This document shows, in pieces, positions 41,508 to 49,973 of a DNA stretch of 64,000 nucleotides. A program made the translations under genes and the position numbers. Below the pieces are notes generated by a model, which worked only from the letters and a program-made list of their open reading frames with translations, searched no databases and was not told where the DNA came from. The stretch is from FEN-680 sp036845225 (lineage in GTDB: Bacteria; Actinomycetota; Geothermincolia; Fen-727; Anoxymicrobiaceae). Every line of letters begins with the position of its first letter. Position 1 is the first letter of the stretch. The stretch spans positions 40,514 through 104,513 of the forward strand of contig DAIUEJ010000003.1 in NCBI GenBank assembly GCA_036845225.1. Direction: 5' to 3'.

Positions 41508-42434
41508 TCAAGCGCGTGGGTGGCTCTGCTCATATGCTTTCCTGATCTCTGAAGTCGTCAAGTGCGTATATATCTGCGTCGTAGCGACGTTCCTGTGTCC
41601 CAGCAGCTCCTGCACGGAACGCAGGTCGGCCCCGTGCGTGAGCAGGTGCGTCGCGAACGTGTGCCTGAACGTGTGGGGGCTGACACTGTCACCCGCCACG
41701 AGCGCGGCGGCCTCCCGCTTGATGATCCTTCTGACCTGGCGCTGGTCCAAAGGGGACCCGCGCTTCCCGAGGAACACGACCTGGCCACCGTAACCTGACC
41801 TCGATGCCAGGCTCGGGCGCTCTTCCGAGATGTAGCTCTGAAGAGCTGCAACGGCCGGGCCGCCAGCGAGCGCCACCCGCTCACGATCGCCCTTACCCAC
41901 GACGCGTATCATACCAGTATCGACGTCGACGTCCGAGAGCTTCAGCCCGCAGAGCTCACCTACCCTGATGCCGGTCGCGTAAAGCACTTCTATTATAGCG
42001 CGGTCGCGCCGGGCGAGTTCCACGTCCGGGATCGGCTCGTCGACGAGGGCTTCCGTCTCAGCCTCGGTGAGGTAGCGCGGCGGCCGCCTGCCTTTCACGG
42101 GGAAAGAGAGGGTGGTTGCCGGGTCGCTGGCGAGCGCGCCCGTTTCCGCCAGGAAGTGAAAGAACGAGCGCAGGCAGGCGCACCGCCTCGACACCGTCGA
42201 GCGCGCGTAACCCCGCGCCTGCTGGTTGGCGAGGAAAGACCTCAGAAGTTTGTGGTCGACCTTGCCGAGGTCATCGATCCCCGCGCGGTCCAGGAAGTCG
42301 GCGAACTGGAAGAGGTCGCACCTGTATGAAGCGACCGTGTTTGCCGAAAGGTTCCTTCCGGTCTTCAGGTGGTCGAGGAAAGCTTCAATGTTGTTGCTCG
42401 CCCCGGGCAGGGGCTCACGTTCGGTACCAGCCAT
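41508..42434 (-). CDS. xerC: tyrosine recombinase XerC/XerD
   Basis: Xer recombinases resolve chromosome dimers at dif sites. The 308-residue protein has an N-terminal SAM-like core-binding domain (NTVASYRCDLFQFADFL, RSTVSRRCACLRSFFHFL) and a C-terminal catalytic domain. All catalytic residues are present: Arg157 in ATGIRVGELC, Lys181 in VGKGDRER, His254 and Arg257 in HTFRHTFATHLL, His280 in LLGHRNV, and Tyr289 in TQIYTH. It is of chromosomal housekeeping type, not an integrase of a local element. The ATG at 42434 follows AGAGG; a TTG lies one codon earlier. A consensus promoter sits about 95 nt upstream and would also drive the sigma gene. Confidence 0.93.
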   Translation of the reverse strand: MAGTEREPLPGASNNIEAFLDHLKTGRNLSANTVASYRCDLFQFADFLDRAGIDDLGKVDHKLLRSFLANQQARGYARSTVSRRCACLRSFFHFLAETGALASDPATTLSFPVKGRRPPRYLTEAETEALVDEPIPDVELARRDRAIIEVLYATGIRVGELCGLKLSDVDVDTGMIRVVGKGDRERVALAGGPAVAALQSYISEERPSLASRSGYGGQVVFLGKRGSPLDQRQVRRIIKREAAALVAGDSVSPHTFRHTFATHLLTHGADLRSVQELLGHRNVATTQIYTHLTTSEIRKAYEQSHPRA

Positions 42435-42541
42435 CAAACCTCTGTAATCTGCCTTACTTGGAATATACTATTCGCCGGGGTTTTATCCTTGAATGATGAA
42501 TGACAGACTGAGTATGGCTGCTTGTTCTGTTGCATGACTAT

Positions 42542-42572
42542 ATTATAGTTGATTTAAGTTAGTTATTGTCAA
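42542..42572 (-). promoter_or_regulatory. strong consensus promoter of xerC-sigma
   Basis: On the minus strand a perfect TTGACA (42567-42572) and a perfect TATAAT (42542-42547) are separated by 19 nt, 2 nt longer than ideal. It lies in an AT-rich island of about 100 nt that contrasts with the high-GC surroundings. Confidence 0.65.
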
Positions 42573-42623
42573 TTACTGTGGTTTGGGTTTCGGGGGATGA
42601 TTCCCGGGATTTGAGAGGTGGTT

Positions 42624-43883
42624 ATGGAGGTCGAAACGGTCTTCCAAGAAGTCGAACGCAAGGCAGGGCGGATGGCCGAGCTGTTGAAACAACTCATCCG
42701 TTTCGACACCTCGGTCCCGCCGGGGCAGAACTACGGCGCGCTCGTCGATCACGTCGAACCGCTACTCGCCGCCGCCGGGATGTCCACGCGCCGGGTGGTC
42801 GTGCCCGAAGAAAGATGGCGCCGGATACCGCTGCCCCTCGAAGGCGACCGCGTGAACCTGGTGGCGAGCCTCGAGTCGGGAAAGCCGCCGGTGTCGATAT
42901 ACGCGCACATCGACGTGGTCCCCGCCGGGACCGGCTGGACCGTCGACCCCTTCGCGGGCATCGAGCGCGACGGCAAGGTCATCGGGCGCGGCGCCATCGA
43001 CATGAAAGGGACCATCCCACCGGTCATCGTCGCGCTCGAGACGATCAAGTCCCTGGAGCTCGAGCCGCGGTTCGACATCCACGTGCTCCTGTGCACCGAC
43101 GAGGAGATAGGGATCGACCCTGGAGCGCAGTACCTGGCGGAACAGGGATATTTCAAGCCGCCCGTCATACACCTGGAAGGCGGCGGCCAGGGGCCGATGA
43201 TGGCGGCAGCAAACGGCGGCTCGCTCAAAGTGACGGTCGGGGTCACGGGGCGCGCGATCCACGCGGGCCTGGGGTACTTCGGCATAAACGCCCTCGAGGA
43301 ATCCATCCCCGTGATGGAAGAGTTCATGAAGCTGAAGGAGGTCGTCGAGAAGCGCGAGAGCCGGTATGGGTCCTATCCCCTGCCGGGCATGCCCTCGCCG
43401 CAGCTCACCGCCACCTTCAACCAGACGGTCATGCGCGCCGGCGAGAAGCTGAACGTAGTGCCCGGCTACGCCGAGATCCTGGTGGACCGGCGCTTCCTGC
43501 CCGACGAGGACCTGGACGACGTAAGAAGAGAGATACTTGAAGCGGTTGAACGCGCCAGGGTCCGCAGCAAAGCGGAGATCGCGGTCGAGTTCCAGACGAT
43601 CTATCTTCCTCACGAGGTGGACGTCGAGTCCGCGGACGTCAGGCGCTGGTGCGACGGAGTCCGCAAGGTGCTCGGTTATCCGCCGGACACGCCCTTCCTC
43701 TTCCCCGGCACGACGGGATCGACGGACATGAGCTTCGTGGGTAAGGTACTGGGCACGAGGGATTTTGTGGGCACCGGGGTCATGGACGCGGAGCACCTCG
43801 GCGCGCACCAGGCCGACGAGTCGGTGCCGGTCATCAACATGATCCACCTGTGCCAGGAGCTGCTCTACTTCCTGGTGGACTGA
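42624..43883 (+). CDS. M20 family metallopeptidase/deacylase
   Basis: This 419-residue member of the ArgE/DapE/ACY1/CPG2 family hydrolyses amide bonds with two metal ions. Metal and catalytic residues are visible in YAHIDVVPAG (His and Asp), GRGAIDMKG (bridging Asp), LLCTDEEIG (the Glu-Glu pair), FPGTTGSTDMSF and EHLGAHQADESVPV (last His). A dimerisation domain interrupts the catalytic one around residues 190-310. The substrate (N-acyl amino acid, N-succinyl-diaminopimelate or a dipeptide) cannot be set from sequence, and no pathway neighbour helps. The ATG at 42624 has GAGAGG 6 nt upstream. It ends 3 nt from the convergent dprA stop. Confidence 0.88.
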   Translation: MEVETVFQEVERKAGRMAELLKQLIRFDTSVPPGQNYGALVDHVEPLLAAAGMSTRRVVVPEERWRRIPLPLEGDRVNLVASLESGKPPVSIYAHIDVVPAGTGWTVDPFAGIERDGKVIGRGAIDMKGTIPPVIVALETIKSLELEPRFDIHVLLCTDEEIGIDPGAQYLAEQGYFKPPVIHLEGGGQGPMMAAANGGSLKVTVGVTGRAIHAGLGYFGINALEESIPVMEEFMKLKEVVEKRESRYGSYPLPGMPSPQLTATFNQTVMRAGEKLNVVPGYAEILVDRRFLPDEDLDDVRREILEAVERARVRSKAEIAVEFQTIYLPHEVDVESADVRRWCDGVRKVLGYPPDTPFLFPGTTGSTDMSFVGKVLGTRDFVGTGVMDAEHLGAHQADESVPVINMIHLCQELLYFLVD

Positions 43884-43886
43884 ACG

Positions 43887-45023
43887 CTAGCGGCGCGGCC
43901 CGCACCGCTGGTAGAAACCGCCGGCGGCGCGCTGGACCAGCCCGCGGACCTCGAGCGCACTCAGAGAGGCCATGGCGTGGTGTGTTGCCAGCCCCGCTCT
44001 GAGCGCCAGGCCTTCGACGTCGCAGGGGCCGCCCTCCAGAGCGGAGAGCAGAGCCCGTTCATCGACCGTCGCTCCTCCGTTTCCGGCTGGCTCGACGGAC
44101 GTCAGCCGGGCCTGCTCACCGAGGCCGAGCTCTTCGAGGACTTCACCGGGATCGGTCACCAGTGCGGCGCCGGCGCGCACCAGCGCATGCGTGCCCGCGC
44201 TGTTGGTCGAGAACACCTGGCCGGGAACGGCAAACACCTCCCGGTTCTCCGACAGGGCGAACTCGGCCGTGATCAGGGCCCCGCTCCGCTCGGCGGCCTC
44301 AACAACCACCACTCCGAGGGCAAGCCCCGCGATGATGCGGTTCCGTTCCGGGAAGAAGTGGGGCCGCGGCTGCGTCCCCGGGACATACTCTGAGAGCAGG
44401 CAACCTCGTTCGGTGATCCTCTGGAATAGGCCCGCGTTCGTGCGCGGATAGATGACGTCCACTCCACAGCCCAGGACGCCGCAGGTGATGCCTCCCGCCT
44501 CGAGGGCGCCGGAGTGGGCCGCCGAGTCTATCCCGTAGGCGGCGCCACTCACCACGCAGACGCCTTCGCGCGCGAGGCCCTCCGCAAACCAGCGGGCGGC
44601 CTCGAGCCCGTAAGGGGTGGCCTTCCGGGAGCCCACGATTGCGGCACACGGGCTGTCGCCAGGCAGCTCTCCTTTGTAGAAGAGCGCTACCGGCGGGTCG
44701 TATATCCTGGCAAGGAGCGCCGGGTAGCCTGACTCGCCCGCCACGACGACTCCGATCCCCTGCGACTTCAGCCGGCTCGCGGTGTCTCGCAGGCCCGGGC
44801 TCAACAAGGCTTCACGCCAGGCGGCGGCCGGGGGGTCCGGCCCCTCGGCAGCTCCCTTCTCTATCGCCTCGAGCGCGCCGCGCGGAGAGCCGAACAGGGT
44901 CAGCAGCTCGCGAAGCCGGCCGGAGGTCATGCCCGGGAGCGAAAGCAGTGTCACCAGCTCTTCCTTCTCTCTGGCGACACTCGGGTTGGGGCTGCGGCAT
45001 GTCTCATGCGACGCACGGTTCAT
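43887..45023 (-). CDS. dprA: DNA processing protein DprA/Smf
   Basis: DprA loads RecA on incoming single-stranded DNA in transformation. The 378-residue protein has an N-terminal helical domain (LVTLLSLPGMTSGRLRELLTLFG), the Rossmann-fold core with SGYPALLARIYDPPVALFYKGEL, AIVGSRKATPYGLE and VSGAAYGIDSAAHSGAL. GCGVDVIYPRTN and FPERNRIIAGLALGVVVVEA follow, and a C-terminal winged-helix domain (ALEGGPCDVEGLALRAGL) closes it. The ATG at 45023 overlaps the comM stop (ATGA). The comM-dprA pair is common and suggests some natural transformation ability, though no pilus genes are in the window. Confidence 0.95.
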   Translation of the reverse strand: MNRASHETCRSPNPSVAREKEELVTLLSLPGMTSGRLRELLTLFGSPRGALEAIEKGAAEGPDPPAAAWREALLSPGLRDTASRLKSQGIGVVVAGESGYPALLARIYDPPVALFYKGELPGDSPCAAIVGSRKATPYGLEAARWFAEGLAREGVCVVSGAAYGIDSAAHSGALEAGGITCGVLGCGVDVIYPRTNAGLFQRITERGCLLSEYVPGTQPRPHFFPERNRIIAGLALGVVVVEAAERSGALITAEFALSENREVFAVPGQVFSTNSAGTHALVRAGAALVTDPGEVLEELGLGEQARLTSVEPAGNGGATVDERALLSALEGGPCDVEGLALRAGLATHHAMASLSALEVRGLVQRAAGGFYQRCGPRR

Positions 45024-46591
45024 GACTGCGCCTTCTCCATGCCGGCGTGAGCGACGCCGGCGGACAGAGCCTTGCGTTCCAGGCACCTGTACTGCACGGC
45101 TTCCGCCAGGTGCTCAAGCTCGATGCGCTCGCTGTGCGCGAGGTCCGCGATCGTTCGCGCGACTTTGAGCACACGGTGATAGGAGCGGGCGGACAGGCCC
45201 AGCCTCTCGACCGCGAGGCCGAGAAAGCGTTCGCCGTCCTGGCTGGTGCGGCAGTGCGCATCCAGCATCGCGTTGGTCATCGCGGAATTGGAGAACACTC
45301 CTGCGCCGTCGAAGCGGCGCTGCTGGACCTTCCGCGCCTCCACCACCCGCTCGCGCACCGACGCCGAAGCCTCGCCGCAAGTGCGCTCCATGAGCTGCCG
45401 GCGGGGCAGCCTGGGCACCTCGATCTGGATGTCGATGCGGTCCAGAAGCGGGCCCGAGATCCGCGAGCGGTACCGCAGGATGTCGCTCACCGAGCAGTAG
45501 CACTCGTGCTGCGGGTCGCCAAGGTACCCGCACGGGCACGGGTTCATGGAGGCGATCAGGCTGAAGCGGGAGGGATAGGTGACGGTGATCATGGAGCGGA
45601 CGATCGTCACCCGCCTGTCTTCGAGCGGGATCCTCAGCGATTCGAGCGCGTTGCGCGGATAGAGGGTGAGCTCGTCCAGGTACAGCACGCCGCAGTGGGC
45701 GAGCGAGACCTCGCCGGGCCTGGGCAGCGGGACTCCCCCGCCGGTCAGGCCGACGGCGCTGATGGAGTTGTGAGGCGTCCGGAAAGGCCGGTCTGCCACC
45801 AGCGAGCCGCCCGGCGGCACCAGCCCCGCAACGGAGTGGATCCTGGTGACCTCCAGGGCCTCGGCGACAGTGAGCGGAGGCAGTATGCCGGGCAGCCGTC
45901 TCGCCAGCATGGTCTTGCCCGAGCCTGGCGGACCGACCATCAGAAGGTTGTGCCCGCCTGCTGCCGCGACCTCGAGCGCGCGGCGGGCGGGCTCCTGGCC
46001 GCGGACGTCCGCGAGGTCGGCCACGGAGGCGAGGTCTTCCACGAGCATGTCCTCGGGGCGCACGCGCACCGGCTCAGCGTGCGCGCCCTCGAGGAAAGAG
46101 ACCGCCTGGCGCAGGCTGGACGCGCCGAAAACGTCCAGGCCTTCCACCAGCGCGGCCTCGCTCGTATTGCCGTCAGGGACGATGACGAAGTCGGCGCCGA
46201 CCTCCCTCGCTCCCATGGCGATCGAAAGGGCCCCTGTGACCTCCCGCGTCCGCCCGTCCAGCGACAGCTCACCCGCGGCTATGAACCCGACGCCTCTGAC
46301 CGAACGCAACTGGCCCATCGCCTGCAGGATGCCCAGCGCGATTGGAAGGTCGAACGAAGGCCCTTCTTTTTTCACGTCGGCGGGAGCGAGGTTGATGTGG
46401 ACTTTGGTCCTGGGGAACTCGAAGCCGGAGTTCTTGATCGCGGACTTGACCCTGATGCGCGATTCCTTGAGGGCCGCATCGGGCAGGCCGACCATCTCGA
46501 AGCCGGGCAGGCCCGACGTCACGTCAACCTCGACCTGGATGCGATGGGACTCCATTCCGACGAGCGTGGAGCCGTAGAGCTTGGCGAGCAC
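45020..46591 (-). CDS. comM: ComM/YifB family AAA+ ATPase (Mg chelatase-like)
   Basis: ComM is a hexameric helicase that promotes branch migration during integration of transformed DNA. The 523-residue protein begins VLAKLYGSTLVGMESHRIQVEVD and has FEMVGLPDAALKESRIRVKSAI in the Lon-like N-domain. The AAA+ core has Walker A NLLMVGPPGSGKTMLARRLPG, HSVAGLVPPGG, FRTPHNSISAVGL and GVLYLDELTL (Walker B). A zinc-like CPCGYLGDPQHECYCS follows, and then the lid domain. The family usually ends soon after EAVQYRCLER; here about 17 more residues (KALSAGVAHAGMEKAQS) are encoded, largely by a CGCCGGCG-type palindrome at 45041-45061. The GTG at 46591 has GGAGGT upstream. Confidence 0.95.
   Translation of the reverse strand: MLAKLYGSTLVGMESHRIQVEVDVTSGLPGFEMVGLPDAALKESRIRVKSAIKNSGFEFPRTKVHINLAPADVKKEGPSFDLPIALGILQAMGQLRSVRGVGFIAAGELSLDGRTREVTGALSIAMGAREVGADFVIVPDGNTSEAALVEGLDVFGASSLRQAVSFLEGAHAEPVRVRPEDMLVEDLASVADLADVRGQEPARRALEVAAAGGHNLLMVGPPGSGKTMLARRLPGILPPLTVAEALEVTRIHSVAGLVPPGGSLVADRPFRTPHNSISAVGLTGGGVPLPRPGEVSLAHCGVLYLDELTLYPRNALESLRIPLEDRRVTIVRSMITVTYPSRFSLIASMNPCPCGYLGDPQHECYCSVSDILRYRSRISGPLLDRIDIQIEVPRLPRRQLMERTCGEASASVRERVVEARKVQQRRFDGAGVFSNSAMTNAMLDAHCRTSQDGERFLGLAVERLGLSARSYHRVLKVARTIADLAHSERIELEHLAEAVQYRCLERKALSAGVAHAGMEKAQS
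45041..45061. repeat. GC palindrome, copy 3, inside the 3' end of comM
   Basis: GCCGGCGT and ACGCCGGC (45041-45048 and 45054-45061) form an 8-bp stem with a 5-nt loop. It lies in frame within the last codons of comM and encodes SAGVAHAG. Confidence 0.65.
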
Positions 46592-46678
46592 GAGACCTCC
46601 GTGGCTTAAGCAGACCAAGCAATATGATAAAGCAATTCAGGCAAATACGCAATGCGGCAAAGGTGGCGCGGGGCCCTG

Positions 46679-47509
46679 TTACTGCGGTTGCTGAACGGGA
46701 TAGGCGTTCTCTGAGCTGACCGCCGGCGCGTCGAGAGCCTCCTGCGGGGGCACGATGTCCACCGGCGAGTCGTACGCCGAGTAGGTGGCATCGGTGAGGA
46801 ATGTGACAGCGGGAGTCTTGGAGCTCGCGGCCCTGGCGTCGTTCATCACCACGCGTTTGATGCGCATGCTGTTCTTGTCGATCACCAGTGTCATCTTCGC
46901 TCCGCCGCCGTTGCTCGCGGCGGGAGCGGACGACTGCGCGGCCGAGCCGGCGATGGCGGCAGCCCCCTGGCGGTACCTGTCACCCATGACGAGCGAGACC
47001 TGGTACTCCGAGCCGGTCTCGCCAGCGAACCTGACGTCTTCGGCGAGGTCCGCGAACCGAGCGATTATCCTGCGCGCTTCCGCGGAGACCATGCCGTAGC
47101 CTTTGTCTGACGAGCTCCTGTCGACACGGTACCAGTCCCCGCCCTTGACGCGTGTGTATTCGCTCCCCCTGTAGGCGAAGGTCTCATATGAATAGCCGGG
47201 CGACTTGACGACCATGTGGCCGTCGAGGCCCCCCGACTCGTTCAACTGGAGGGCGGTCGTGAAGGTGGCCTTGCTGTCGAGCCGCTTGTCGCCCGCCACC
47301 GTGAGTCTGGAGGTGCCACCGTAGAGGTAGCTCTTCAGGGCGAGCGGGCTGTCTACGGAGGGCTGGAGCACCTGCTGCGGCGTCAGCTTCTCGCCTTGCG
47401 AGCAACCGGCGCATGCGGCGAAGAGCACCAGGATGAGTACGAAGCAGAGCGCGAGTGGCAGCCGGTGGTGTTTCTTGCGGATATCAGGAAGCGCGGCCCC
47501 GCGGCTCAA
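46679..47509 (-). CDS. lipoprotein with LolA/LppX-like domain
   Basis: This 276-residue protein has a long basic N-terminus, a signal helix (LPLALCFVLILVLFAACAGC) and a lipobox ending at Cys36, so it should be an outer-face lipoprotein. The mature part is predicted beta-rich, with TTALQLNESGGLDGHMVVKSPGY, EYTRVKGGDWYRVDRSS and a late KMTLVIDKNSMRIKRVVMNDA. This pattern is seen in LppX/LprG or LolA-like lipid-binding domains. It resembles the outer domain of the protein at 24785-26509 in layout. The start is TTG at 47509 after GGAGGGGG. The function is unknown. comM is 87 nt downstream. Confidence 0.75.
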   Translation of the reverse strand: MSRGAALPDIRKKHHRLPLALCFVLILVLFAACAGCSQGEKLTPQQVLQPSVDSPLALKSYLYGGTSRLTVAGDKRLDSKATFTTALQLNESGGLDGHMVVKSPGYSYETFAYRGSEYTRVKGGDWYRVDRSSSDKGYGMVSAEARRIIARFADLAEDVRFAGETGSEYQVSLVMGDRYRQGAAAIAGSAAQSSAPAASNGGGAKMTLVIDKNSMRIKRVVMNDARAASSKTPAVTFLTDATYSAYDSPVDIVPPQEALDAPAVSSENAYPVQQPQ

Positions 47510-47596
47510 TCCAGCACCCCCTCCGGTCGTATGGCTGATGCAATACTAACATCGACCGGGAGACCTCCACTGATAAGCGCGGGCGGCCGCGGCGAC

Positions 47597-49378
47597 TCAA
47601 GGCAGCCTGTACACGTAGTCTTTATCCTTCTTGTTCTCGTCGAAGACCTTCCAGGGCTGGAGGTCTTTGTGCTTGAGCGACCACGAGAACACCTTCTGGA
47701 GGGTTGCGGGATCCATCAGGCTGGCGTGTACGACCACGTACTTGATCCCGTTGACTTTCAGCCAGGCGATCGATTCGGCGGAAGGGAACCCCGCAGTCGC
47801 CTTGACGGCTTCGTAGTACGACGGCGGTATGTAGCCGCTGTAGCCGTTCAGTATCTTCTTCCAGTGCAGGGTGGAGTAGTAAGTCCTCGGCGCCTCCCGC
47901 GCCTGCCAGGTGATCTCGTACTGCAGGCCTTCTTTATATGTCTTCGGGTCGTAGCGCGCCAGCGGCAGCTCGGCAGTCGGGGCCTCCCCCGGCTGCTGCT
48001 TCATCCAGGTGTAGACCGGTGGGAACTGGTCTTTGAGCGGCACTCCGACCATATGAAGGTTGACCGACATCAGGTCCAGCACGAGCAGGCCCGCGACCAG
48101 GATCAGCACCAGAGCGCCGAGGCCGGGCTTCTTCCTCGAGGCGATCCAGGAGAGCAGCGCCCTCACCGCGAAAGCCGACAGCACCGCGAGAGCGAGCAGG
48201 ACCAGGATGATGAAACGGGCCGGGACCCTCATGACCCTCGAGCCCGGGAAGAGGTAATAGAAGATATCGTAGGGCATGGGGATGTTCACCGAGTGACCGA
48301 AGAAGTACAGCCTGGTGCCGAGGCACAGTAGGGCCGCGACCGCGGCGAGCGCCACGTAGAACCGCACGTAGAAGCGCTCCTTCCCGCTCCCACGGACGAA
48401 GAGGACCACGGCGCCCGCAATCCCCAGCAGCAGCGGCAGCAGGCCTGGGAAGAGAGTCCTCTCGGTAGGCCCGCCCCGCTTCACGGTCGTCTTACGAAGG
48501 CCCGCGGTCAGCCCGCCCCAGACGAGGTTCGTGGAGGGAGCAATGGCGAAGTCGCGCACGTCCGCCGAGAACAGGTCGACCTCGCCCACGCTGCGCACGA
48601 ACTTGGGGTCCTTTGAGTGTATCTTCAGGTACGGCACCGCGAAAGGAGTGATCAACCCGGCCGCTACGACAAAAACTATCAACAGCGTGAGCACCCATCG
48701 CAGCGTGAACGCCCTCCTGTCCATCACCAGCCTGACCACCAGGAAAACGAGTATCGCAACCGCCAGCATCAACCCGTAATACCAGGTAGCCAGGGTCTGG
48801 ATGACGAGGAAGAGGCCGGCCAGGGCGGCGTTCTTCCAGCCGCCGTCCTCGGAGTACTTGTGCAGGAACAACAGGCACAGGGGTATCCAACCCGCCGCCG
48901 AGAGCTGGAGGTGCCACATGTGCGCGAGCCTCGGCGGGGCGAAGGCGAAGGCCATCCCCGCCACGAACGCGGCGGACCGGTTGTTTGTCAGGTGGTGCGC
49001 CAGGAGATATGCGCCGACGGCGCAGAGGAACAGGTTGAATATGAGCATCAGGTTCTGGGCCTGCACGGGGTTGCCGGTGGCCGCAATGAGTGGCCATGCC
49101 ATCAGGGCGGTCGTCAACTGATGGTCCGAATAAGCAAGAGTGTCCGGGTTCGGATAATAGATGTTCGCATTGAAGAGGTTAAGGGGGTTGGTGGACAGGG
49201 CGTGGACGTCCCACGCCAGAGTCCATGCCTGGAAGGTCGGGTCGTAGGGCGCCTTGTAGACGGCGTTCTTCCCCTTGGTCAGTATCGGCCTGGTGAACAC
49301 ACAGGCTAAGACCATGAACAGGACTATGATGACAAGGCCGACGGCCCTGCCTTTTCTTGTCTTCTGTTCTTTGTTCAT
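47597..49378 (-). CDS. GT-C-like polytopic membrane protein
   Basis: This 593-residue protein has about a dozen membrane helices and a C-terminal soluble domain of about 150 residues. An early outer loop has DPTFQAWTLAWDVHAL and NIYYPNPDTLAYSDHQ, resembling the acidic first loop of GT-C glycosyltransferases that use polyprenyl-phosphate sugars. A late FPGSRVMRVPARFI loop is also seen in such proteins. The C-terminal domain contains LPLARYDPKTYKEGLQYEITW and GIKYVVVHASLMD. The donor, the acceptor and even the enzymatic role are unproven. The ATG at 49378 is used because the longer frame would start inside a terminator hairpin. It converges with nothing and precedes the lipoprotein gene by 87 nt. 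Confidence 0.75.
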   Translation of the reverse strand: MNKEQKTRKGRAVGLVIIVLFMVLACVFTRPILTKGKNAVYKAPYDPTFQAWTLAWDVHALSTNPLNLFNANIYYPNPDTLAYSDHQLTTALMAWPLIAATGNPVQAQNLMLIFNLFLCAVGAYLLAHHLTNNRSAAFVAGMAFAFAPPRLAHMWHLQLSAAGWIPLCLLFLHKYSEDGGWKNAALAGLFLVIQTLATWYYGLMLAVAILVFLVVRLVMDRRAFTLRWVLTLLIVFVVAAGLITPFAVPYLKIHSKDPKFVRSVGEVDLFSADVRDFAIAPSTNLVWGGLTAGLRKTTVKRGGPTERTLFPGLLPLLLGIAGAVVLFVRGSGKERFYVRFYVALAAVAALLCLGTRLYFFGHSVNIPMPYDIFYYLFPGSRVMRVPARFIILVLLALAVLSAFAVRALLSWIASRKKPGLGALVLILVAGLLVLDLMSVNLHMVGVPLKDQFPPVYTWMKQQPGEAPTAELPLARYDPKTYKEGLQYEITWQAREAPRTYYSTLHWKKILNGYSGYIPPSYYEAVKATAGFPSAESIAWLKVNGIKYVVVHASLMDPATLQKVFSWSLKHKDLQPWKVFDENKKDKDYVYRLP

Positions 49379-49390
49379 AACGACAACACT

Positions 49391-49419
49391 AAAAGAGAGG
49401 CGGCTGGCGACCGCCTCTC
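49391..49419 (-). terminator. rho-independent terminator
   Basis: On the minus strand GAGAGGCGG and CCGCCTCTC (9-bp stem, 7-nt loop) are followed by TTTT. It lies between the repeat-protein remnant and the GT-C-like gene, so it ends transcripts from the remnant. Confidence 0.8.
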
Positions 49420-49476
49420 CCATTGTGGATAGGCCCTGCTATACGAGGTTTTCTTCGCGGAAATAACCCAGACCTT

Positions 49477-49836
49477 CTACCAGGGGCACCCGATGGAGTC
49501 GGTCCCCCACGCGCGACCGCTGCCGTACATGGCCCTCTCGGCGATAACCGGCTTGTCGGAAGTGACCATCGTGGAGACGTCCCAGACCTGCCCCACGGTG
49601 TCTGAGACATTGAAGGTCTGCCTCGAGTGTGCCGGCAGCGTCACGGTGGGCCCGTTCTTTTCCGTGTCGCCCAGCATGTACGTGAGAGTGACTTTTGCTT
49701 CGGTGTCGTTTGGGTTCTGAACGAGCACCCAGGTCTCGAAGCCGGGACCGGTCGAGCCCTCCGCAAGGCACCAGTTCGTGTCGGGCGCGCTTGCACCGAT
49801 CGAGTCGTGAGCCCACTGCCTGTTGTTCCCGTACAT
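49477..49836 (-). pseudogene. remnant of a secreted repeat protein
   Basis: The frame encodes about 119 residues made of one extracellular-type module: LAEGSTGPGFETWVLVQNPN, TLPAHSRQTFNVSDTV and KPVIAERAMYGSGRAWGTDS. A second module start precedes it (AERAMYGNNRQWAHDSIGAS). I recognise this as the kind of tandem module seen in long secreted actinobacterial proteins. Here there is no signal peptide. Immediately upstream another frame ends in KVASMAYYNG and a stop, which looks like the 3' end of a similar segment out of register. A good promoter and a Shine-Dalgarno-like AAGGAGGT lie just before that. I therefore read this as a truncated or frameshifted remnant, not an intact gene. Confidence 0.6.
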
Positions 49837-49935
49837 GGCCCGCTCAGCCGTTGTAGTAAGCCATCGAGGCGACCTTCGTCTGGGCCGGCTGGAAATCGCT
49901 CGAGAACGACCTCCTTGGGCAGTACTGGCTACTGG

Positions 49936-49965
49936 ATTATATTCTGCGCGTCGTCAAAGGGTCAA
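49936..49965 (-). promoter_or_regulatory. promoter upstream of the repeat-protein remnant
   Basis: On the minus strand a perfect TATAAT (49936-49941) and TTGACC (49960-49965) are 18 nt apart, with AAGGAGGT about 20 nt further on. It is one of the best promoter matches in the window yet has no intact gene behind it. Confidence 0.6.
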
Positions 49966-49973
49966 AGAGCGCG

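Noticed and set aside
45047..46609. 520-codon plus-strand open frame
   Set aside because: It mirrors comM almost end to end. The comM frame has Walker motifs and a Shine-Dalgarno sequence; the mirror has none.
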